Source: Pseudomonadota bacterium
GTDB lineage: Bacteria; Pseudomonadota; Gammaproteobacteria; UBA6186; Azoamicaceae
Length of the DNA stretch: 5,959 nucleotides
Direction: 5' to 3'
Assembly: GCA_021848375.1 (NCBI GenBank)
Contig: JAJZUR010000094.1
Location: 1 to 5,959, forward strand
The notes beneath the pieces are model-generated. The model had not been told where the DNA came from, ran no database searches, and saw only the letters and a program-made list of their open reading frames with translations. The position numbers were made by a program, and so were the translations under genes. This document shows positions 1 through 5,896 of this stretch, one piece after another (the stretch's first letter is position 1; the number at the start of each line of letters is the position of its first letter).

Positions 1-1136
1 ACGTTCCAATGGGGGCTATACGAGAAGCAATAACGAATGCTATTGTACATACAGATTATTCGCAAAAAGGATCAGACATTCATATTTTTATGTATCAAGA
101 CAGGATTGAAATTCAAAATCCTGGTTTACTTGTGGCGGGCTTAACTGTGGACGACTTGGGGAAAGGAATCTCAAAGTTAAGGAATCCTGTAATAGGAACT
201 GTGTTTAATAAACTAGGATTTATTGAGCAATATGGCAGTGGAATCAATGAAATTATTGAGGAATGTCAGAAATATGGGTTAGAAGATCCCAAATTTGAAG
301 AGCTGGCTACACATTTTAGAGTAACTATTTACACAATTCCTAAAGCAACGCCCTCTTCCGATGAACAAAATAATGTTATTTTAGATATCTTAAGGTACCA
401 ATATTTTTCTAACAGTAAAAGAAAAGGCCTATCAACGAAAGAGATTGCTGAAAGAACAAATTTAACTCAAAGAGCTACTCGAGTACGTTTAGCATCTTTA
501 GTGCAAACAGGCCTAATTTCAGAAATAGGGAAGAGTGCAACAGATCCTAAAAAAAAATACTATTTAAGGAGAGAATATACAAGAATACCAATTTTTATAG
601 GCATTAACAAAGTAAGGCAAGATTTAGAAGATATTTTAAATTCCGGTCTATTAAATGACGATCAAAAAATCCAAAAAGTTGAGGAAATCCTAAAGTTCAA
701 AGCAGAACCAATCCCATCCGAATGGCATTGGCAAAGGTCATATAAATATGGAAATATAAATGCTTTCGCATTTGCCCTTGGATTGGCTAATTCAAAAAAT
801 TATCGAGCAAAAATAGCAGAAGGGGGCAATGATTTACATGACTTTGCAAGTTCCTTATTTTTAAAAAATTTCTTGGAATATAAAGCTTTAACTTCAGTAG
901 ACTATCCTGAAAATGGTAGCCTGGTCGTTTATTATGACCAAAACGAAAACATCAGGCATGCAGGAATTGTAAAAGATACGTTGTCGATTACGGTAGAGTC
1001 AAAATGGGGAACATTCCCCGTTGTTTTTAAACATAAGTTAAGAGATGTTCCATCTTTTTATGGTTCAATTGTAAGATTTTACCCTCAAATTGACGTTAGG
1101 GAGGCACTCAATTTCTTCAAAGCATGGGCAAAATGA
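1..1136 (+). CDS. HATPase_c_4 / winged-helix protein with DUF7689-like C-terminal domain (5' partial)
   Basis: The reading frame is open to the window edge: codons for Val-Pro precede the first ATG at 9, so that ATG is internal and the N-terminus (in this family usually an AlbA_2/Schlafen-like domain) lies upstream. Numbering from that Met, residues 4-18 carry the N-box pattern REAxxNAxxHxDYS and residues 51-82 carry GISKLRNP and YGSGINEI. Both are typical of HATPase_c_4 proteins often labelled 'RecG-like helicase', although no helicase motor is visible. Residues 141-186 look like a winged helix (STKEIAERTNLTQRATRVRL followed by a wing). Residues 190-375 end with RHAG (314-318), ESKWG (330-334), DVPSFYG (346-352) and IVRFY, which I recognise as resembling the papain-like DUF7689 group. 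The usual NCxAxALG motif reads NAFAFALG (251-258), so the nucleophile Cys is absent. The gene is clearly more AT-rich than metK/rsmE, suggesting acquisition. A regulatory or defence role is possible but unproven. Confidence 0.88.
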   Translation, partial: VPMGAIREAITNAIVHTDYSQKGSDIHIFMYQDRIEIQNPGLLVAGLTVDDLGKGISKLRNPVIGTVFNKLGFIEQYGSGINEIIEECQKYGLEDPKFEELATHFRVTIYTIPKATPSSDEQNNVILDILRYQYFSNSKRKGLSTKEIAERTNLTQRATRVRLASLVQTGLISEIGKSATDPKKKYYLRREYTRIPIFIGINKVRQDLEDILNSGLLNDDQKIQKVEEILKFKAEPIPSEWHWQRSYKYGNINAFAFALGLANSKNYRAKIAEGGNDLHDFASSLFLKNFLEYKALTSVDYPENGSLVVYYDQNENIRHAGIVKDTLSITVESKWGTFPVVFKHKLRDVPSFYGSIVRFYPQIDVREALNFFKAWAK

Positions 1137-1289
1137 AAATATAATAAAAATATTGCGTTAACTATTAGTCAAATCATTATGGCTTATTTATTCCGCACTG
1201 GCTTTTTAATTGGGCTTTGGTAAAAGATTTATTAGAGGTTTAACCTTTTTGGGTATCATTTTAGGGCAACCTCCGGTATAATAAGAAAT
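1137..1289. other. Intergenic spacer, AT-rich
   Basis: This 153-base spacer separates the AT-rich first gene from the transporter gene. I see no convincing stem-loop plus T-run terminator for the upstream gene and no reading frame worth calling. The last 15 bases hold a TATAAT box, described separately. The transporter frame is closed upstream by a TAG at 1233-1235, with no ATG, GTG or TTG between that stop and 1290. Confidence 0.6.
1277..1282 (+). promoter_or_regulatory. Candidate -10 box (TATAAT) of the EamA gene, possibly leaderless
   Basis: A perfect TATAAT ends seven bases before the ATG at 1290. A start site at the usual distance would fall on or next to that ATG, giving an mRNA with almost no 5' leader. 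Consistent with this, there is no purine-rich Shine-Dalgarno sequence at the normal spacing. No good -35 hexamer is visible 16-18 bases upstream, so the box could be fortuitous. Confidence 0.4.
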
Positions 1290-2258
1290 ATGACTAAAAG
1301 CTCAACTGACGCTACCATCACCTCAGATCCCCTATGGCTCTCCGATACCTGGAAAGGAGCCTACTGGAAGATTTTCTCTATGGCCTGTTTTGCCGGCATC
1401 AATGGGATTGTGCGCTATTGGTCTGGTGGGGTTGATAGTACGGTGGATGCACTACCCGTGAATGTCCTCATGTTTTTCCAAAATATATTTGGGGCGCTCT
1501 TTTTACTACCCTTAATTCTAAAAGCAGGATCCCAAAGCATACGCACTAACCATCCTTGGTTACATCTGTTGCGAATACTAGCTGCAGTCGCGGGTGTTTA
1601 TCTTTTCTATCTCAGCTTAAAAGTCATGCCCATTGCCGAAAGTATCGCCCTGCAATTTACCGCCCCTATTTTTACGGTGTTAGGCGCTGCCATTTTTCTA
1701 AAAGAAAAAATTGGGATGCAGCAAGCCATTGCCATTTTATTCAGTCTTTGCGGCGCTTTTATTATTTCGAGACCCGATATTCCGTTACGCGGTGGTGCAC
1801 ATCCCATAGGACTCGCTGCTTTATTACCACTTTCCTCAGCACTGGTATTAGTCGTTAGCAAATTACTAACCCGACGACTCGCAAACGAAGGTGCCACCTC
1901 CACAACACTTGCGACATATCTTTTAGTTTTTATGGCGCCTGCTTCGCTATTACTGGCTTTAATTGAATGGAAAACGCCAACCATTCAACATCTACCCTGG
2001 TTAATGTTATTAGGGGCGCTGGCAGCAGGTGCACATTGGTCTTTTGCGCGCGCCTATCAATTAGCAGAAGTTACTTTCTTAACACCCTTTGGTTTTTCGA
2101 AGTTTTTGTTGAGCATGTTGGTCGGATATTTTGCCTTTGCTGAATTTCCAACGTCGATATCTTTATGGATAGGCATGTTGATCATTTTTGGTAGTATTTT
2201 TTTATTGGGTTACAAAATTTCTTTATATTCTTGGGCTAATCGTTTAAGATCTAATTGA
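1290..2258 (+). CDS. EamA-family (DMT superfamily) inner-membrane transporter
   Basis: This is a 322-residue protein, normal for two-EamA-domain drug/metabolite transporters. About ten hydrophobic helices are visible, roughly at residues 26-42, 57-78, 90-108, 116-136, 143-161, 170-192, 206-226, 236-256, 262-283 and 291-309. The first half (28-160) shows the EamA signature around residues 112-140: MPIAESIALQFTAPIFT, then FLKEK. The second half (172-308) repeats it with ARAYQLAEVTFLTPFGFSKF, then FAFAEFPTSISLWIG. An N-terminal cytoplasmic stretch of about 25 residues precedes helix 1. The start at 1290 is chosen because no earlier start exists in frame; Met31 (base 1380) would cut into helix 1. 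Substrate cannot be read from sequence: relatives export amino acids or move nucleotides, riboflavin or SAM. metK nearby is not in the same transcription unit, so it is weak evidence for SAM. The 3' end overlaps the convergent DUF1704 gene. Confidence 0.93.
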   Translation: MTKSSTDATITSDPLWLSDTWKGAYWKIFSMACFAGINGIVRYWSGGVDSTVDALPVNVLMFFQNIFGALFLLPLILKAGSQSIRTNHPWLHLLRILAAVAGVYLFYLSLKVMPIAESIALQFTAPIFTVLGAAIFLKEKIGMQQAIAILFSLCGAFIISRPDIPLRGGAHPIGLAALLPLSSALVLVVSKLLTRRLANEGATSTTLATYLLVFMAPASLLLALIEWKTPTIQHLPWLMLLGALAAGAHWSFARAYQLAEVTFLTPFGFSKFLLSMLVGYFAFAEFPTSISLWIGMLIIFGSIFLLGYKISLYSWANRLRSN

Positions 2259-3493
2259 TTTAAAAACAAAGAATAACACATCCAAGAACTTAAGGCAGCC
2301 AGATCTTTAAATTGCGGCGGCACGTATTTAGGTGCAACGACTAAGCCTTCATCCACTAAATCACTTAACACATGTAAATCCTCCAAAGTGGCTTTCCCTA
2401 AGAATAACAAAGGGATCCTAGATAATAATCCCCTTTGGATCGCCAAGCGTATATAGTTATATATTAAAATAAAGCCCTTATTATAGACCAAATCTTTGGT
2501 AAAGGGCCCGCCATCTGGAATACTGCCACGAAATACCCGCGTTGCGCGCGTATAACTTTCTTTTTCCGTTAATCCTTGTTCTCTAAAATAATTAAAGACC
2601 TCAATAAAATTGGCGCCATTTTCTGCCATATGAATAGCAGTTACTCTATCCATTAATCCTTGCATTCTGCTGGGATGCGATGAAAAGGTGAAAACTTCCA
2701 TGATAATTGCCAATCCTTCTTGTGTGATCGTCGAAGAGGGCGGCCCTTTACTTAAAAAAGTACAAATGGGTTGACTCATTCCATTTAAGGTGGTGCCTAA
2801 ATGTACCCACCCTTCATGCACTTCCAATACTTTAAGTTCTCGCTCACTAAACATTGTATTACTGCGAAGTTTGATGAATTCAGCGCCCGCAGCCGCATCT
2901 GCAATAATATCATCACTTAATTTTACCCGCAATTGATTACCTTCATCTTGAAAATAATGAGATAAACGCTCTCCCAATATCGCAACCGCTTCTTCGCTGG
3001 TGTAAATTTTTTTATCCATGTCAGTACCAGTTTGGTTTTTAATAAAACTTAGGGTGTTTGATATTAAAACGGCAAGATCTTTTAGCGTCGGTGCACCCGC
3101 ATAAAATGCATCATCCGAACTGCCATACAATTGTTGTGAATAACGCGTAAAGTGTGGAGTACCTCGCGCTTTTAATAATTCGACAACCATAGCATATTCA
3201 CGGCACATACGCTGCATGATCGAACCTATACTATTATATTGCCCAAGTTCGCGCCGGATATCCCTTTCGATCTGATTAAATTCATCTATCTTTTTATCCG
3301 GATCAAATTTTAAGCGATTATTTTCATAAAAGGTTGGACCAACGGCAGGTAGTGCTTTAAAGCCGCTTTTAAAAAAATCAACTTCAATTTCACCATTCCA
3401 CTTTAAAGCATCTAAAATGCGAATAGGCCTCTGTGTATTTACAAGTCTCTCTGAAAGATCACGAATCACTTGATGGTATTTGGTATCAATCAT
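2210..3493 (-). CDS. DUF1704 / QEGLA-motif zincin-like protein (MATCAP-type tyrosine carboxypeptidase relative)
   Basis: This 427-residue soluble protein has no signal peptide or membrane helix. Diagnostic motifs are HEGWVH (226-231, an HExxxH zinc-binding motif) followed by TTLNG (234-238), QEGLA (258-262), whose Glu259 is a likely third ligand or catalytic acid, and FRGSIPDGGPFTKDLVY (321-337). These define the DUF1704 family, annotated in bacteria as 'flavohemoglobin expression-modulating QEGLA motif protein'. Its eukaryotic members (KIAA0895L/MATCAP) remove the C-terminal tyrosine of tubulin. The bacterial substrate is unknown to me; with all metal-site motifs present, a metallopeptidase activity is a reasonable inference. 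The start is supported by AGGAG six bases upstream of the ATG (plus-strand 3500-3504). The gene is divergent from metK and overlaps the EamA gene tail-to-tail by 49 bases. It appears to be transcribed alone. Confidence 0.9.
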   Translation of the reverse strand: MIDTKYHQVIRDLSERLVNTQRPIRILDALKWNGEIEVDFFKSGFKALPAVGPTFYENNRLKFDPDKKIDEFNQIERDIRRELGQYNSIGSIMQRMCREYAMVVELLKARGTPHFTRYSQQLYGSSDDAFYAGAPTLKDLAVLISNTLSFIKNQTGTDMDKKIYTSEEAVAILGERLSHYFQDEGNQLRVKLSDDIIADAAAGAEFIKLRSNTMFSERELKVLEVHEGWVHLGTTLNGMSQPICTFLSKGPPSSTITQEGLAIIMEVFTFSSHPSRMQGLMDRVTAIHMAENGANFIEVFNYFREQGLTEKESYTRATRVFRGSIPDGGPFTKDLVYNKGFILIYNYIRLAIQRGLLSRIPLLFLGKATLEDLHVLSDLVDEGLVVAPKYVPPQFKDLAALSSWMCYSLFLNQLDLKRLAQEYKEIL

Positions 3494-3573
3494 TAATCTC
3501 TCCTACCCCTAATGTTTTAGGATAGTCTATTCTTTGGTTCATAGTCCTATACATTTGGAAAGCCTTGGAAAAT
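3494..3573. promoter_or_regulatory. Divergent promoter region between DUF1704 gene and metK
   Basis: These 80 bases must carry the promoters for both the minus-strand QEGLA gene and the metK-rsmE unit. A metK -10 candidate, TATACA, lies at 3548-3553, about 20 bases before the ATG, but no matching -35 is evident. ATAGTC occurs twice in direct orientation (3522-3527 and 3541-3546, 19 bases apart), a spacing near two helical turns that could suit a regulator. The spacer is too short for a known SAM riboswitch and no such fold is apparent. Confidence 0.4.
3500..3504 (-). promoter_or_regulatory. Shine-Dalgarno site of the DUF1704 gene
   Basis: Read on the minus strand, AGGAG lies six bases before the ATG at 3493. 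This is a strong canonical site and fixes the start codon of the QEGLA protein. Confidence 0.75.
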
Positions 3574-4746
3574 ATGAGCAAAACTTACCTTTTTACCTCT
3601 GAATCCGTCTCGGAAGGTCACCCCGATAAAATTGCCGATCAAATTTCCGATGCGATCTTAGATGCTATTCTGCGCCAAGATAAAGAGGCTCGCGTTGCCT
3701 GCGAAACTTTCGTTAAAACTGGTTTCGTCTTAATCGCTGGAGAAATAACCACTTCCGCTTGGGTTGATCTGGAAAACCTCACCCGTGAAAGGATCTGCAG
3801 CATCGGTTATACCAGTTCCGATATCGGTTTTGATGGTCATTCCTGCGCAGTTTTAAATGCCATTGGCAAACAATCTTCTGATATTGATCGTGGCATTGTT
3901 AAGCCCAGCAAAGAAGAACAAGGGGCGGGCGATCAAGGGCTGATGTTTGGTTACGCAAGTAATGAAACAAATGTGTTCATGCCAGCGCCAATTGTGTATG
4001 CGCATCGATTAATGGCAAGACAAGCAGAAATTCGAAAAAACGGCATATTACCCTGGTTAAGACCAGACGCTAAAAGCCAAGTGACTTTTCAATATGAAAA
4101 TGATAAACCTGTCTCAATCCATACTATTGTCTTATCCACACAACATGCACCGGAAATTGCACAAAATATGTTAAAAGAAGCGATTATCGATGAAATCATT
4201 AAACCGGTCATTCCCGCCAACTTGTTAACAAAGAATACCCAATTTTTAGTGAATCCAACCGGACGTTTTGTGATTGGGGGACCGATGGGTGATTGCGGAT
4301 TAACCGGTCACAAAATCATCGTTGATACCTATGGCGGTATGGCACGCCATGGCGGTGGAGCATTTTCCGGAAAAGATCCCTCTAAAGTCGATCGTTCAGC
4401 AAGTTATATGGCGCGTTATATCGCAAAAAATCTAGTGGCAGCGGGCATCGCTTCTCGCCTTGAGCTGCAAGTAGCTTACGCCATTGGCGTTGCCGAACCG
4501 CTTTCTATTTCAGTTCAAACCTTTGGCACTGGAAAGTTAAGCGATGAGAAGATCGTTGCACTAATTAAAGCGCACTTTGATCTTCGACCCACCAAGATGA
4601 TTAAGATCCTTGATCTCTTAAGACCTATCTATACCCAAACGGCAGCCTATGGCCATTTTGGTCGTGAAGAACCCAATTTTACCTGGGAGCGCACGGACAA
4701 GGCTGATATGTTAAGATCCGCTGCAAAACTGCCTCATCAAGTTTAA
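3574..4746 (+). CDS. metK: S-adenosylmethionine synthase (methionine adenosyltransferase)
   Basis: MetK condenses ATP and methionine to S-adenosylmethionine, releasing phosphate and diphosphate; it is a cytosolic tetramer needing Mg2+ and K+. The 390-residue product is close to the usual 384-395. Visible signatures are SEGHPDKIADQISD (13-26, ATP and metal ligands), CETFVKTG (43-50), GAGDQGLMFGY (117-127), INPTGRF-type VNPTGRFVIGGPMGDCGLTG (226-245), GGGAFSGKD (260-268, P-loop-like) and AYGHFGRE (358-365). No key residue seems lost. The ATG at 3574 is preferred because it gives the family N-terminus MSKTYLFTSESVSEGHPD. An in-frame TTG nine bases upstream (3565) is possible but less likely. The ribosome binding site is weak, with GGA only four bases before the ATG. 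It heads an operon with rsmE, 13 bases downstream. Confidence 0.98.
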   Translation: MSKTYLFTSESVSEGHPDKIADQISDAILDAILRQDKEARVACETFVKTGFVLIAGEITTSAWVDLENLTRERICSIGYTSSDIGFDGHSCAVLNAIGKQSSDIDRGIVKPSKEEQGAGDQGLMFGYASNETNVFMPAPIVYAHRLMARQAEIRKNGILPWLRPDAKSQVTFQYENDKPVSIHTIVLSTQHAPEIAQNMLKEAIIDEIIKPVIPANLLTKNTQFLVNPTGRFVIGGPMGDCGLTGHKIIVDTYGGMARHGGGAFSGKDPSKVDRSASYMARYIAKNLVAAGIASRLELQVAYAIGVAEPLSISVQTFGTGKLSDEKIVALIKAHFDLRPTKMIKILDLLRPIYTQTAAYGHFGREEPNFTWERTDKADMLRSAAKLPHQV

Positions 4747-4762
4747 GGAGATACGGGCATTG
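4744..4762 (+). promoter_or_regulatory. rsmE ribosome binding site overlapping the metK stop, with TTG start
   Basis: TAAGGAG at 4744-4750 begins with the metK TAA and is a near-perfect anti-16S match. It sits nine bases before the TTG at 4760-4762. Ribosomes finishing metK would stand on this site, so translation of rsmE is probably coupled to metK. No ATG or GTG fits the RsmE N-terminus as well as this TTG. Confidence 0.75.
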
Positions 4763-5491
4763 CGGATCCCAAGACTATTTCAAAAACAAACGCTTTCAAT
4801 CCACGATTATGTGGAATTGGATACCGCAACCAGTCATCGGTTAACTACCGTTTTACGTTTAACGGTGGGAGCTCAACTGATTCTCTTCAATGGCGACGGG
4901 TATGAATATAGAAGCGTCATTAAAACTCAAAAAAAACATAACCTCGGCGTCACCATCTTAGAAAAGCATCCCAAAAATATTGAATCCCCTCTCGTCATCC
5001 ATTTAGGCCAAGTGATTTCCAAAGGCGAAAAAATGGATTTTGTGATCCAAAAGGCAACTGAATTGGGTGTGCACACCATAACCCCGCTTTTTTCAGAACG
5101 CAGCGTGATTCATTTAAAATCGGAACGATTAGAGAAAAAATTTGAGCACTATCAAAAAATTGCCATTCATGCGGCAGAGCAATGCGGCAGAACGACCGTG
5201 CCCCGAATCGAAAAATCCCTCCCTTGCGCAGAATGGATTTTTAGCCGTCAAGAAGCCGCGCGCTTGATTTTAGATCCCAGTGCAACCCATACCCTTTCTA
5301 CCCTGACGCTTAAGAGTCCTATAGCTCTCCTGATCGGCCCCGAAGGTGGCTTAACCGACACTGAGGTCACTTATGCCCTGCAGCACGGCTTTACTGCCCT
5401 TCGGCTTGGGCCGCGTATCCTGCGCACTGAGACTGCCGCCCTTACGGCCATTGCCGCGCTGCAGGCCAAAGCCGGCGATTTAGATCTCTAG
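4760..5491 (+). CDS. rsmE: 16S rRNA (uracil(1498)-N3)-methyltransferase RsmE
   Basis: RsmE methylates N3 of U1498 in helix 44 of 16S rRNA, near the decoding centre, using SAM on the assembled 30S subunit. The 243-residue length matches the family. The N-terminal PUA-like domain begins with MRIPRLF and contains HRLTTVLRLTVGAQLILFNG (26-45). The C-terminal SPOUT domain with its trefoil knot shows ISKGEKMDFVIQKATELGV (86-104), AAEQCGRTTVPRI (138-150), LIGPEGGLTDTE (191-202) and LGPRILRTETA (216-226), the last two forming the SAM pocket. The start is TTG, set by the family N-terminus and by TAAGGAG nine bases upstream. Position after metK links SAM production to SAM use, probably in one transcript. 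The gene is intact and its GC is visibly higher than that of the first gene. Confidence 0.97.
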   Translation: MRIPRLFQKQTLSIHDYVELDTATSHRLTTVLRLTVGAQLILFNGDGYEYRSVIKTQKKHNLGVTILEKHPKNIESPLVIHLGQVISKGEKMDFVIQKATELGVHTITPLFSERSVIHLKSERLEKKFEHYQKIAIHAAEQCGRTTVPRIEKSLPCAEWIFSRQEAARLILDPSATHTLSTLTLKSPIALLIGPEGGLTDTEVTYALQHGFTALRLGPRILRTETAALTAIAALQAKAGDLDL

Positions 5492-5583
5492 GGATAGGGA
5501 TGGAGAAAGGCTTACACCACAAGGGGTTGATTCGACATTCAATTCTCACCAAATCCCGCATACACTGAACATCGTGAATTAAG

Positions 5584-5667
5584 TCAGTGCAAGGAAGCAC
5601 GTGATGGGCAGTGATGCCCGGCCACGCCCAACGATCACAGGGAGTGTTCGTTGGGCGACCAATTTTT
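5584..5667 (+). ncRNA. Candidate structured RNA: three tandem hairpins with GGA loops
   Basis: Hairpin 1 (5584-5604) has a GTGC/GCAC stem with hexaloop AAGGAA, extended by TCA/TGA across one bulged G. Hairpin 2 (5606-5619) has a GGGCA/TGCCC stem with a GTGA (GNRA) tetraloop. Hairpin 3 (5626-5656) pairs nine bases (GCCCAACGA with TCGTTGGGC), then a T-T mismatch, then CAC/GTG around loop AGGGA. T5 follows at 5663-5667. Loops AAGGAA and AGGGA fit the ANGGA(N) loop consensus of CsrA/RsmA binding, and three more ANGGA motifs lie at 5490-5504. It could be a small RNA, a 3' UTR structure of metK-rsmE, or part of a dispersed repeat. The structure is seen directly; the function is inferred. Confidence 0.4.
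5651..5667 (+). terminator. Weak candidate terminator downstream of rsmE
   Basis: TTGG (5651-5654) pairs with CCAA (5659-5662) around a GCGA tetraloop and is followed at once by five T. The stem is only four or five pairs, so it is weak. It shares bases with the 3' arm of hairpin 3, so the two folds are mutually exclusive. Alternatively hairpin 3 itself plus the T-run six bases later may slow or stop transcription of metK-rsmE. Confidence 0.3.
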
Positions 5668-5679
5668 ACCCCCCTCATT

Positions 5680-5710
5680 GTCGGCCTTCGCTGCACTCAC
5701 GCTGACCTAC
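5680..5710 (-). repeat. REP-like imperfect palindrome with GTAG head
   Basis: Read on the minus strand, the element starts GTAG, then an imperfect stem in which GTCAGC pairs with GCCGAC (one G-T pair) around a loop of about 15 bases. A GTAG head followed by such a stem is the layout of REP elements mobilised by RAYT (TnpA-REP) transposases. Only one copy is visible here and no RAYT gene is present, so the repeat status rests on pattern alone. Confidence 0.4.
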
Positions 5711-5759
5711 AAAAGACTTAAAATGGCCAGATTTAGGCGCTAATGAATCATATATCTCT

Positions 5760-5846
5760 ATGAGCAACAAATTTATCCCTATATTCTTTAAGGTTGCATT
5801 TTATGCCTTCATAGTGTGTTTATTCGATTTAGTTAGTCCGACCTGA
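5760..5846 (+). CDS. Possible 28-residue hydrophobic peptide
   Basis: The ATG at 5760 opens 28 codons to a TGA at 5844-5846. Residues 5-25 are mostly aromatic and aliphatic (FIPIFF, VAFYAFIVCLF), with a single Lys11 and Asp23, enough for one membrane-spanning helix. There is no Shine-Dalgarno sequence. The ATG overlaps the stop of a six-codon frame (5743-5763) as ATGA, and that frame in turn overlaps the stop of another six-codon frame (5723-5743), so coupling is conceivable. AT-rich DNA readily yields hydrophobic frames by chance. I do not recognise any family. Confidence 0.15.
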   Translation: MSNKFIPIFFKVAFYAFIVCLFDLVSPT

Positions 5847-5865
5847 ATTAAACAAAACCCCCTTA

Positions 5866-5880
5866 TTTTCATGATGAAAA
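5866..5880. promoter_or_regulatory. Perfect 15-base palindrome, possible operator
   Basis: TTTTCAT and ATGAAAA flank a central G at 5873, giving seven perfectly matched pairs. Its centre is about 26 bases before the middle of the TATAAT box at 5897, so it covers the place where the -35 element should be. A dimeric repressor bound here would block RNA polymerase. AT-rich palindromes can also arise by chance. Confidence 0.3.
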
Positions 5881-5896
5881 ATGTAAAAAACCAGGA

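Noticed and set aside
1556..1858. Plus-strand open frame of about 100 codons inside the transporter gene
   Set aside because: It lies wholly within the EamA coding sequence in another frame, has no domain features and no ribosome binding site.
1607..1984. Minus-strand open frame of about 125 codons opposite the transporter gene
   Set aside because: It is antisense to a well-supported gene and the translation shows no family motif.
1290..2258. Assignment of the EamA protein as a SAM importer because metK is close
   Set aside because: A minus-strand gene lies between them, they do not share an operon, and an intact metK removes the need for import.
3565..3573. TTG at 3565 as the metK start
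   Set aside because: It would add only three residues; the ATG at 3574 gives the family-typical MSKTYLFTSESVSEGHPD start.
3494..3573. SAM riboswitch upstream of metK
   Set aside because: The spacer is too short and shows no multi-helix fold or terminator stem of known SAM riboswitch classes.
5442..5696. Minus-strand open frame of 84 codons over the end of rsmE and the hairpin region
   Set aside because: Its translation is low-complexity in motifs (many Trp, Cys and Arg), it overlaps rsmE and it passes through palindromic DNA, so it looks like a by-product of the GC-rich repeats.
5492..5720. Known housekeeping RNA (4.5S, 6S, RNase P, tmRNA, tRNA) or group I/II intron fragment
   Set aside because: The hairpins lack the conserved cores of these RNAs; a passing resemblance of the AAGGAAGCA segment to 4.5S RNA is not backed by the rest of the fold.
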